Shown here one piece after another: positions 1 to 9,394 of a DNA stretch of 64,000 nt (position 1 is its first letter; each line of letters opens with the position of its first letter). The notes beneath the pieces are model-generated. The model had not been told where the DNA came from. It did not search any database and worked only from the letters and a program-made list of their open reading frames with translations. The stretch spans positions 310,001-374,000 of the forward strand of contig CM036154.1 in assembly GCA_020631735.1 (NCBI GenBank). The letters run 5' to 3'. The position numbers and the translations under genes were made by a program. The DNA comes from Saccharum officinarum. Lineage: Eukaryota > Streptophyta > Magnoliopsida > Poales > Poaceae.

Positions 1-462
1 TCTCGTACTCAGGGCTTTGTTCCACTTGTTTGCAGATGGGCAGATGTATTACGGCTATTGTATCAACTGCTTTTATCCTGCGATGGGAGAAGCTTAGGAC
101 CATGGGCAATGGTCATTCACTACATCTTGTCTGATGCTTTTGTTAGAGATGATCCTGAACTGGCACTGTATTTTGAACTCTGTGCGAGTGTGTGATTTGA
201 ACTAAATGCTTTCCGCTACTTTTATTTGAAACTAGTTTATAATAACTATGTTTAAACTCCGATGTATTTGCTATGCGAAACTTTTATGTAACTTGTGATG
301 GTGACCGCTGAACTTATTACGATCTTGGCTGGTATGTAAGTTGGTTTGAAATTCGTTGTGATTTCACGGACTACCGGGTTATACGGGCTTAAGTTTGCTA
401 AATCGTCTGCGCGGTGGATGATTTTTTGACTTAATCTCGTATAATTGGTCGGTTCTGTTACA
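1..462 (+). mobile_element. Ty3-gypsy 5' LTR (partial, left end outside window)
   Basis: The segment ends in TTACA, and two bases later comes a tRNA-Met-type primer binding site (465-475), so 462 is the LTR end. The left end is off the window, so LTR length and age cannot be measured. It would carry the promoter and R-U5 of the element whose coding region follows on the same strand. No TATA box is convincing in the visible part. Confidence 0.75.
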
Positions 463-464
463 GC

Positions 465-475
465 TGGTATCAGAG
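465..475 (+). promoter_or_regulatory. Primer binding site, initiator tRNA-Met type
   Basis: TGGTATCAGAG matches the usual plant LTR-retrotransposon primer site complementary to the initiator tRNA-Met 3' end. It lies two bases after the LTR end and fixes the orientation of the element as plus. Confidence 0.8.
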
Positions 476-1252
476 TATGGTTTAGCGTGTTTACTGTTCA
501 CAAAGTGTATTTAAACAAAAATATGTTTGAAAAACATGATTTACAAACGAAAAGTGTGCTAGTGGTCATATCCTCTATGCCCAGTAAGGACTCTAGGTGG
601 CTTAATTAAGTACTGACTTGGGGGTTCTTGCACCATATTTCTCTTTCGTTTCTCATACGGCGTGCTATTATATGAGTGCCACTTAATTGAGTGGTAATGT
701 ATGGATCAGTTGCCTCTATGCCTCGGTAAGTGTGAGATGTGAGAGCATGATCGGATACACCGCCGATCTAGGGAAAGTGCTTATATGATACTAGAGTACT
801 TACATGTTTTACGCATGTTTTTACAAAAAGTGTTGCATGTGTGGTTGTTCTGTCCGTTGAGACGATGCCGTCAAAAGGACGATGTTTTGGGTAGTTACTA
901 CCATTGTACGCGTATCTGGGGATTTGTGTAGAGCATGTGCATAGATTTACTGCTTTCATGCATTCATGAGGAAACTGGGCTGAAATGAATCTTCTACAGG
1001 TACATAACAGCATTTCTCGTGTAGACGTATTAGTTACGTATATGAGAGATCGCCTGTATGCCACCGAATTCATCGATAGATATCATTTATTTCTTAAGTT
1101 TGTGAGAACGTACGAAATGTACATGCATCATGTTGCTTGTGCATTTCATTCATGTCATGCATTCCTCCCCTTATAAATTAATTATCCCCTTTTGATAAAA
1201 TTGTACCAACTTAAAATGTGTTCTCACCGGGTAATCAAAACTTTTGGTACAG
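476..1252 (+). other. Gypsy element leader, possible intron
   Basis: This is non-coding leader between the PBS and the first ORF. A consensus-like splice donor (GGTAAGTG) lies at 725-731, and the base before the first ORF's ATG closes a TTTGGTACAG that could act as acceptor. The gag ATG at 2628 is likewise preceded directly by TATGCAG. One donor could therefore serve both ORFs by alternative splicing. This is inference from motifs only; the pyrimidine tracts are weak. Confidence 0.35.
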
Positions 1253-2285
1253 ATGGCCCGCACGAAGCAGACTGCCCGTAAGTCCACAGGCGGAAGAGCA
1301 CCCCGACACCAGTTGGCCTCACGAGAGCGCCACAGCACGGACACCTTTCTGAGCGAGTTTAGCATGCCAACTTTGCTTTGGAGAGTACTCCATGATGTGG
1401 GGTACCCGGAGGGTCAGGAGCGGGTGTACTCTTGGAGTGAGAGCCAGTTAGCTGAGGATGGACTGGTAGTAGTGGAGATCACCGTCCCTGCTCTTGGTGA
1501 TGCTCCAAAGTGGGATGATTGGCACTTGGAGTTTGAGGGACACACTCCGGTTGAGGGTGCAGAGGGAGTAGCTTTTCGTGTCATCAGGGACATAATGAGC
1601 AGATTTCCCAACGAGCTGGCAGCAGCCTTAGCTGGCACTTTTCTAAGAGATGATCCTCGCGATGCCATTTGGGTGCAGCCGCAAGGAAGTGCTTTAGTCA
1701 GAGGCCCAAACGAGGGACAAGCTAGCGACAACCACGCTATGAGTGCGATGTATGCAGCTATCAGAGCATACCAGGGTCTTGAGTGCACCTATTGGACGTT
1801 GACTGGTTTGTGTGGTGATGATCGGCTCAAAGCAAGAAAACAGAAGAAGAAGTAGGCACGTGCTATAGCTAGTTTGCAGGAGCAGTTGGCTGACATGAGC
1901 TTACAGCGAGACTAGGCTGTAGAGAGAGGTGATAGTGCTCTATAGCGGGTGCATACATTGACTCAGGCCAACAATAATGCAGACCGCATGATTGGACAGT
2001 TGGTTTAGGAGAGGAATGAAAGCCTAGAACGAGAAGAACCTTCTGAGGCAGAGGGTCAAGGAGCTAGAGGAGTACAACGTCAACCTGCATGAGGAGTTTC
2101 ATGCGCTCTACAACGGGATTGGCCCGTATGCTCCTCTAGAAGCCACCGGTATGGACGTCGATGACGACGAGGACAAGCCTGCAGCCGCACCTGATGACGA
2201 CGACGACATTGCTACTGATGGTAGCAATGGTGATGTCTCTGACCCGATGATGGCCCCGAGGAGTAGGCTAGTTGCTTTGCGTTAG
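1253..2285 (+). pseudogene. Extra ORF upstream of gag with histone H3 tail at its N terminus
   Basis: An ATG at 1253 opens a 200-codon frame to a TAG at 1853. Residues 2-14 read ARTKQTARKSTGG, identical to H3 A1-G13, followed by R (for K14), APR, H (for K18), QLA, S, R (for K23); after that the similarity stops and there is no histone fold. The middle has W-rich stretches (KWDDWHLEFEG) of no recognised family, then a basic LKARKQKKK patch. Past the first TAG the same frame continues as probable coiled coil, broken by TAGs at 1913, 1943 and 2006 and by a frameshift near 2015-2031. It ends with an acidic D/E-rich tail and a stop at 2283. Removal of Met before Ala would expose a free H3-like A1. 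It is broken in this copy, and its function is unknown. Confidence 0.8.
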
Positions 2286-2627
2286 CTACTAGGCCCTGTC
2301 ACGATGACTTTTCTTTTGGTTTCTTGTACCTTGATGTATCCCGTTCGAACCTTGAGACTTGGTAGAATGTTGGATCTTGGTTGTTCATGCGATACCTGAG
2401 CGCATAAAGTCCAGTGTGTGTATGCTGGCAACGTGGTTGTATTGGACGCGATGTTTGCATTTGAAGTAATTTAATTAGTGATGATGTTTTAATTGGAATG
2501 CGATTATTGTGCCTCTGTTTTATTGTATGACTTTGTTCTCCTCCAATGAATTCAGTACGGCATAATTTTCATTCACTCACAATTACTACAACTTCACTTA
2601 ATCATTACTTGTTGCTGAAATATGCAG
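2286..2627 (+). other. Spacer between extra ORF and gag
   Basis: About 340 bases with no open frame, AT-richer than the flanking coding remnants. It ends in TTGCTGAAATATGCAG directly against the gag ATG, a possible splice acceptor. I see nothing else in it. Confidence 0.4.
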
Positions 2628-3583
2628 ATGGCAAACACTCGTCGCGCCACGTATGAGGCTGCTGAAACTGGTGGAAATGGTGCCGAGGCAGGTGGGAGTG
2701 GTGAAAACAACGTCCACCATAATGAGCCACACCCAGAGCCGCATTTGCCGCCTCGCCACCGCTCACTGCAGAGGTATTCTTTGCATAGTTTCTTAGGAGT
2801 CAGCACAATGCCGAGCAGTCATAGAAGAACATGGAAGATTTTCTCTGCGTACCATTGCCAACAATGTGCAACGTGGTAACAACCAAGGTGGTGGCAATGG
2901 GGTGAATCAGTACAGCAACTTTAAGGATTTATGGAAACTAGGCCACCAATTTTCAAGGAAGCAACCGAGCCACTTGACACTGAAGAATGGATCAACACTA
3001 TGGAAGATAAGTTTTTGTGTTTAAGGCTGACGGAAGTAATGAAGACAGAGTATGCTGCACATCAGTTACAAGGACCAGCAGGGATGTGGTGGAAGCATCA
3101 TCGCACCACCTTCCTCCAAATGCTCAGATCTCGTGGAGAGAGTTCACTGAAGCCTTCTGTGGAGTTTATATTCCATCAGGGCTGGTTGAGATGAAGTTGG
3201 GAGAGTTCTTGGCATTAAATCAGGGCACCAAAATCGTGACGCAGTATTTACATGCCTTCAACAACTTGTATCGTTATGCTCCCGACATGATTGACACAGA
3301 TGCCAAGAGAATTGCTAGTTTCAAGAGAGGGTTAGGTCCAAAGATGATGAAGCATGTGGGTACCAATACCCGCGCCAGATTCAATGACTTCATCAGTGAC
3401 TGTCTGAAACAAGAGAAGAACAACAACGCGTATACTGCATCCAAGACTCGTAAGAGAGCCTTTGAGTCAGGACCGTCACAACCAAGAGTTGTCACTGCTA
3501 ATCGTTCGACCTATCATCCGTCTGTACCAGGTGCAAGGTTTAGGCACCACAGCATAAAACCCCAGAACTACATGGGACCGTAG
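2628..3583 (+). pseudogene. Ty3-gypsy gag, frameshifted
   Basis: The frame opens at ATG 2628 (MANTRRATYEAAE) with a Gly/Asn-rich start, then runs through capsid-type sequence split between frames: EEWINTMEDKF, AAHQLQGPAGMWWKHHRTTF around 2930-3120, then LNQGTKIVTQYLHAFNNLYR and SFKRGLGPKMMKH at 3220-3350. This is the retrotransposon gag/capsid region that forms the particle. At least two frameshifts (about 2760-2930 and 3120) and a stop at 3581 inactivate it. It lies just downstream of the H3-tail ORF on the same strand. Confidence 0.8.
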
Positions 3584-4365
3584 AAGCCATACAAGATGGT
3601 CATGCCGCCAGCAAGGACAGCCGCAACTGCAGGACAAGGTAACTTGAAGGGAGCTATCGGATCTGCTGGTACAGTAAAGGGGCCCTGTTATAATTGTGAT
3701 CAGCCAGGCCACTTTTCCAAGTTCTGTCCTATCCGCCCAGAAAGAAGCAACAGACCTATAATGCTCGAGTACACCACACCACAGTGGATGAGATTCCTGA
3801 GGGAGAGCCCGTAACTGCTGGTAAGTTTCCTATTAACAAAAACCCTGCAGTTGTTCTATTTGATTCTGGATCATCGTATTCTTTTATGAGTCAAGCATTT
3901 GCACGGAAATATGAACAACTATGCATAGACTTAGTTATGGTTATCGTATAAGTTCAGTAGGGGTTGATGTTTTAACCAATCAGATGGTTAGAGGGGCAAC
4001 CCTTGAGTTAGATAGTCGAAAGTTTTGAGTAAACTTGATAGTTATGCCTGGACTAGTTCTGGATGTCATCATATGGATGAATTGGATGAAGGAATGGGGA
4101 GTAGTTATCGATACAGGAAGTCAGGTACTTACCCTGAAGGATCCCCAGGGAGAGGGCACTTTTCAGGTACCATTGCCCAAAGAGCAGTCCTTGTGAGTGT
4201 GACATGTGCTATGGAAGTCATTCCGATTCATCAGATTCCGGTAGTGTGTGAGTTTCCGAATGTGTTTCCAGATGAGTTACCTAGTCTTCCTCCAGATAGA
4301 GATGTTGAGTTTGGAATTGAGTTGATCCGGGATAGCTCCAATTTCAAGGAGACCTTATAGGATGC
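3584..4365 (+). pseudogene. Gypsy zinc knuckle and aspartic protease remnant
   Basis: A CCHC zinc knuckle (CYNCDQPGHFSKFCP) lies near 3686-3730 and the protease active-site segment VVLFDSGSSYSFM near 3849-3887. The frame changes between them and around 3950-4360, where VCEFPNVFPDELPSLPPDR marks the protease-RT junction. Nucleic-acid binding and polyprotein cleavage were the original roles; this copy is non-functional. Confidence 0.75.
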
Positions 4366-5571
4366 CTCTGGATGAGTTAGCTGAGTTGAAGAAGCAACTA
4401 GAGGAGTTGTTGAACAAGGGGTTTATCTGGCCAAGTAAGTCTGAATGGAGATGTCCTGCCTTGTTTGTGAAGAAAAAGAAGAGGATACTTTGAGAATGTG
4501 TGTGGATTATAGGCCTCTTAATGTTGTAACTAATCAAGAATAAGTATCCGTTACCTCATATTGATGTTTTGTTCGATCAGTTAGCCAAAGCCAGAGTGTT
4601 CTCCAAGATAGATTTAAGATCAGGTTACCATCAAATAAAGATTAGACCACAAGAATACCGAAAACTGCCTTTTCTACCAGATACGGGTTGTATGAGTATC
4701 TTGTTATGTCCTTTTGCTTAACAAACGCTCCTACATACTTTACGTATCTGATGAATACAGTTTCATGCTAGAGTTGGGACAAGTTTGTGGTTGTGTTCAT
4801 TGGTGATATTCTAGTATACTCTGAGAATGAGAAAGATCATGAAGAGCATCTGAAATTGTCTTAACCAGACTTAGAGATCATAAGTTGTATGCTAAGTTTA
4901 GCAAGTGTGAATTTTGGTTGAAGAAAGTTCCTTTCCTTGGTCACATTCTGTCAGAGAATGGAGTTTCTGTAGATCCGAGTAAAGTGCAAGAGGTTATGGA
5001 TTGGAAGACACCCATCATAGTTTCGGAAGTTAGAAGTTTCTTAGGTTTAGCTGGTTACTATCATCGTTTTATCCTAGATTTCTCGAAGATTGCCAAGCCA
5101 ATGACAAGTCTGCTACAGAAAGATCACAAGTTTGTGTGGACAGAGGAGTGTGAGATAGCCTTCCACACCTTGCGGAAACTGTTGACCACTGCTCCAGTTC
5201 TAGCGCAACCGGACATTGAGAAACCTTTTGATGTGTTTTGCGACGCATCAAAAATAGGATTAGGTTGTGTTCTTATGCAAGAAGGAAGAGTCATTGCTTA
5301 TGCCTCCCGTCAGTTGAGAAAGCATGAGATCAACTATCCGACACATGATCTTGAACTTGATGCCGTAGTGCATGCCATTAAAAATTTGGAGACATTACTT
5401 CTTGGTAATGTGTGCAGTATCTTCACCGATCATAAGAGTCTCAAGTACATCTTCACCCAACCTGAATTAAACATGAGACAGCGAAGATGGTTAGAATTGA
5501 TCAAAGATTATAACTTGAATGTGCAATATCATCCTGGAAAGGCCAATGTAAGTGGCAGATGCTTTGAGTAG
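4366..5571 (+). pseudogene. Gypsy reverse transcriptase and RNase H remnant
   Basis: RT segments start near 4366 ([18 protein letters not shown]) and run through several frames. The catalytic box near 4796-4822 reads FIGDILVYS instead of YxDD, so one catalytic Asp is lost (Gly codon 4802-4804). The open frame 4885-5571 contains the RT thumb/connection ([12 protein letters not shown]) and gypsy RNase H with [29 protein letters not shown] and [12 protein letters not shown]. Multiple stops and frameshifts inactivate it. Confidence 0.85.
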
Positions 5572-6281
5572 AAAGTCCCATTGCCTGAATGCGCAACCTT
5601 TGCTCGAAGAGGTTTTGATCTAATGCATCCTGCCATGTATATAGTATTCAGATTAGTTATTCTTTGGAGAGTAAGATAATAGAAGCCAGAGAATAGATAA
5701 AGGGATATTCTATATTCAAAGAAAAATATAAAGAAGAACCATCCAAGCATTTTAGATTGGATGAACATGACGTGTTATGGTTTGATGACCGTCTTGTTGT
5801 TCCCAAGGATCGAGAGCTTAAGAATAAACTTATGGATGAGGCTCACCTTTCAAGTTATCTATCCATCCTGGAAGTAGCAAGATGTACCAAGAACTAAGAC
5901 CTCATTTTTGGTGGACAAAAATGAAGAAGAGATTGCAGCATATGTAGCCAGATGTGACACATGTTGTAGGGTAAAAGGCTATTCATATGAGACCTAACGG
6001 ATTGTTGCAACCTTTGTCCGTACCTAGTTGGAAGTGGGATGATATAAGTATGGATTTCATCACAGGTTTGCCCACTACTCAGAAGGACATGATTCGATTT
6101 GGGTAATCGTGGATCGTCTTACGAAGACAGCTCACTTTTTACCTGTCAAGACTGGTTATCGACCACCTCAATATGCATAGAAGTATATTTCAGAGATTGT
6201 GAGATTGCATGGCATACCAAAGACTATAGTGTCTGACAGAGGGGGTCACAATTCACTGCTCACTTTTGGGAGCACTTGCAT
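5572..6281 (+). pseudogene. Gypsy integrase remnant, cut by assembly gap
   Basis: Broken integrase sequence includes [18 protein letters not shown] (6030-6080, first catalytic Asp region) and RLHGIPKTIVSDRGG (6207-6245, second Asp). It then enters the 100-N gap at 6282. Any C-terminal chromodomain, which would settle the lineage, is not visible. I would guess a Tekay/Del-type chromovirus but cannot prove it. Confidence 0.75.
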
Positions 6282-6381
6282 NNNNNNNNNNNNNNNNNNN
6301 NNNNNNNNNNNNNNNNNNNNNNNNNNNNNNNNNNNNNNNNNNNNNNNNNNNNNNNNNNNNNNNNNNNNNNNNNNNNNNNNN
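6282..6381. other. Assembly gap (100 N)
   Basis: Exactly 100 unknown bases. Sequence to the right is not a continuation of the integrase, so the true gap length is unknown. Confidence 0.99.
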
Positions 6382-7480
6382 CTGGTTAGACAAGTAATGG
6401 GCACACGACGAGCCTCAACGGAGCGAAGAGGTGGTTACAAAAAAACATATTGCTTTGCCTATTGTTGGACCTAATATCTTACAGCATGTACACAATAACG
6501 ATGACAGTGCAAAAGAAAAAGAACATGTCATTGTTTCAGGTAAGAGCTCTCTTGATATGCTGAATTTGCCCACCATTGATGCTAATAATGCTATATTAGA
6601 ACCTTCTCTTGATTTACCTTGGTCACAAGTAGTTTTTCCTATTGATTGTTGTGATAAAGAAGAGTTGTGGTGATAGTGCTATGATTAATCCTGTGTCACA
6701 ACTTGTGAACGACATTGATTCTTTTGTTTTGGAGCCGCACATACTTATGCTGAAAGTACAAAATTTCTTTCCTGTTATTGCTAATGAACAAGATAAATTG
6801 AAATTGTTGTCTTCTTTGCATACTTTGGGTTATATCGAATTTGATACTAGTGTGCTCCGAGTAATTTGAAGGAAAAATTTGTATGTGCTGAGTTACCATG
6901 GTTATCAAGATATATCTATCACTTTATTGGCAAATATAATTATAAATGAGAGTATATGGTGCATCGTGTCTGCATTTGTTCAAATATGAAATCTCCTTAT
7001 GATCAACTAGAGGGCTACAATGGCTATAATCTTGTCATGGCAAGTTCGTCAAGTTTTGTTTTAAAGAAACATGATAAGTCACAAGAAAGAGAGCATTGTT
7101 GGCTATTCTGTACAACACGTCCTCCAACTAAGGTCAAACCGAGGACGGTTTGCTACCAAAAAGGCGAGGATGATGAGGACATGATACCTAAAGATATGAC
7201 CATCAAATACATGGTGAGCTTGTTTCTATGTTTGCAAAACAATATATGTAAAAATTTGATGGTGCCTAATGGCGTTACTTTCAATATGCTTAGGAACAAT
7301 GATGAGGATGATGATGTGAACTTGGGAAAGACGCTTTCTATGGCCTCTACAATTGATAGGACATATACAACATCCACAAGACTGATCTTGGAGTGCAACC
7401 TGATTGAAGCCCAACATTCGGTTCGTTGGCTGCCCGATAGTGCTTCATTGGAAAGGGCATAGCTCATCCATCTGATCGCG
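6382..7480 (+). pseudogene. Degraded coding remnant of unknown type
   Basis: Short overlapping plus-strand frames (6431-6673, 6642-6869, 6956-7462) join only through frameshifts and stops; LNTLGYIEFD-like and EEDMIPKD-like stretches suggest one decayed reading frame of several hundred residues. I do not recognise the family. Its setting next to a gypsy element makes a retrotransposon-associated ORF the likeliest origin. Confidence 0.35.
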
Positions 7481-9102
7481 ATTGAGGTCAATTATCTTGT
7501 TTGATAATCTTTCTAATGGATCTAGTACCACATCAATAACATGTTGGCAAGGTCTTCAAATCAACACACCAAGCTGTAGTTGTTTCTGCCGGATACTACG
7601 ATGTCATCGTGGGCTTGTTATTCACACTTGGGACCCTAGACCAAGTTGGAGCATGCCCCAACCATGTGGAGAACACCTCAAGGATGTCCTCCTCATTAGC
7701 CACCACCATAGAAGATAACCGTGGGCATCCAAGTCAAGATGAGGCCCAATACATACCAAGTTAGAGTCCATTTCGGGCTCCAAGAGCAGCCTGATCTAAA
7801 ACAAACACCAAGGTAGCATACGGACTTGTTTTCGATGTTCTACCTATGGATGGAAAGATAATTTCGGTTCTTGCCGTCGTCGTCACCATCACTATCTTCA
7901 TCATTTCCGTTCTTCCCAAACCGGTTAGGGATGTTCTCATCTCTTCATTTTGGTCTCAATCTCTTGTTCCCTCGCTGTCCTTGATGGCCATACCACATTC
8001 GGCGTAGATTGGAACGGTAAGAGAGTTGTAGCGGTGGGAATCGCCATAAGGTGGAGAAGAGGAAGGAAGAAAGAGGTCAATCGCTGACCCTTTGTTGCCA
8101 TGCTTGCTGTGGATTCCAGGTGAGACGTCAAACCTTAATCCACTTCGATGTTTTAATTTTTCTGGATTAAATTGCTTGTCTAGAGGGCATTTGTTGGAAA
8201 TAAATCGCTTGCTGTGGATTCCATGTTTTGAAGGGTGTGTAGTCTGTGTTCATCGAATATGGGCATCTTAGTGGCCTCAATAATTTTTTCCATTGTTGTC
8301 AAAGTTTTAGAGGACTCTAATACTTTCTTTTGACTCCAAGATTAGCCTCATATCCCCTGTATGTTGAGAGATATGGTCATTCTAATATGACTGTTTTTCA
8401 GTGACGAGAATCTGGACAGTTTTATATCTAATATATTTTTGACCGTCTTAATGAATGATTTTGAACTTATGATCTGAACAAAAGTTGTAGTGTTTTTCCA
8501 AACCTTTCTAGATTGGTAATATTATAAATTTTGTATGAGTATAACTGCAGTTATGTATTTTAGTAGTTTGGTGTCCTATTTTGGTCGTCAGAAAAGTTCA
8601 GTTAAGTTCAGAGGTTGTTTATGCCATCCTTGAGATCTCATATGCTAGATTGGTTTATATAAGTGTTGTAGATAATGGTGATTTCCATCTTGTGTAAAAG
8701 GTTAATAATTTTTGAACAAGTAATTTATCCACAACAAAAATGTAAAGCAGGGTTCATGCTGTTTATTGATTATTCAGTCGTTGTTTTAGGGGAAACGATA
8801 GCGCAGGCCGTAGAAGTGATGTATGTGTCATTTGTGAATGTTTGTGTGAGTTTTATTTTCTAAGGTGATGATGTTTGAACAGGTGGTGCACCTTTGGATC
8901 ATTCTTAGCTCACGTTTTTGCATCGTCGTCTCAAGGCAAGTAAACGTAGCGGTGGTTTGCTATAACTTAGACATGTTGTTTAATCTACCTACACTTTGTC
9001 ATAACATTAATTGAACCAAGGTCATATACCTAACTATAAATTCAATTATCCTTTAAAGTAGTTTTGTATGACATTATTTTTGAATCTTTTGTCCATTGTC
9101 TT

Positions 9103-9240
9103 TCATCGTAAGGTATGTGATATCTTTTACAATTGTGGAGACATATGACTTACGTGTTAAGTATTTGTCTATCATCGGAAGGTAAGTGATATGCTTTATG
9201 ATTGTGGAGGTATATGACATATGTGATAAGTATTCTTGCA
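9103..9240 (+). repeat. Tandem duplication, two 69-bp units
   Basis: Units 9103-9171 and 9172-9240 both read TCATCG-AAGGTA-GTGATAT...TTGTGGAG...TATGAC...AAGTATT, with about 15 differences. The unit contains GGTA(T/A)GTG, which resembles a splice donor in both copies. Confidence 0.75.
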
Positions 9241-9302
9241 GTTGTATCATATCATTGCATCATGTGCATTCTTGCTATGAGCATATGTATCGAGCCAGGC
9301 CG

Positions 9303-9394
9303 GTGAGAAAGTCATATAACTATTCCGGAGTGCTCTTAAGCTAAGTCAGTGAGATAGTTATATGACTATTCCGAAGTGCTTCTGTGGATTATGT
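9303..9394 (+). repeat. Tandem duplication, two 46-bp units
   Basis: GTGAGA(A/T)AGT(C/T)ATAT(A/G)ACTATTCCG(G/A)AGTGCT occurs at 9303 and again at 9349. The copies are diverged, so the duplication is old. Confidence 0.65.

Noticed and set aside
1414..1788. 124-codon minus-strand frame
   Set aside because: Shadow of the H3-tail ORF on the opposite strand; no domain.
1253..1855. A genuine histone H3 gene
   Set aside because: Only the first 21 or so residues resemble H3; there is no alphaN-to-alpha3 histone fold afterwards, and it sits between an LTR/PBS and gag.
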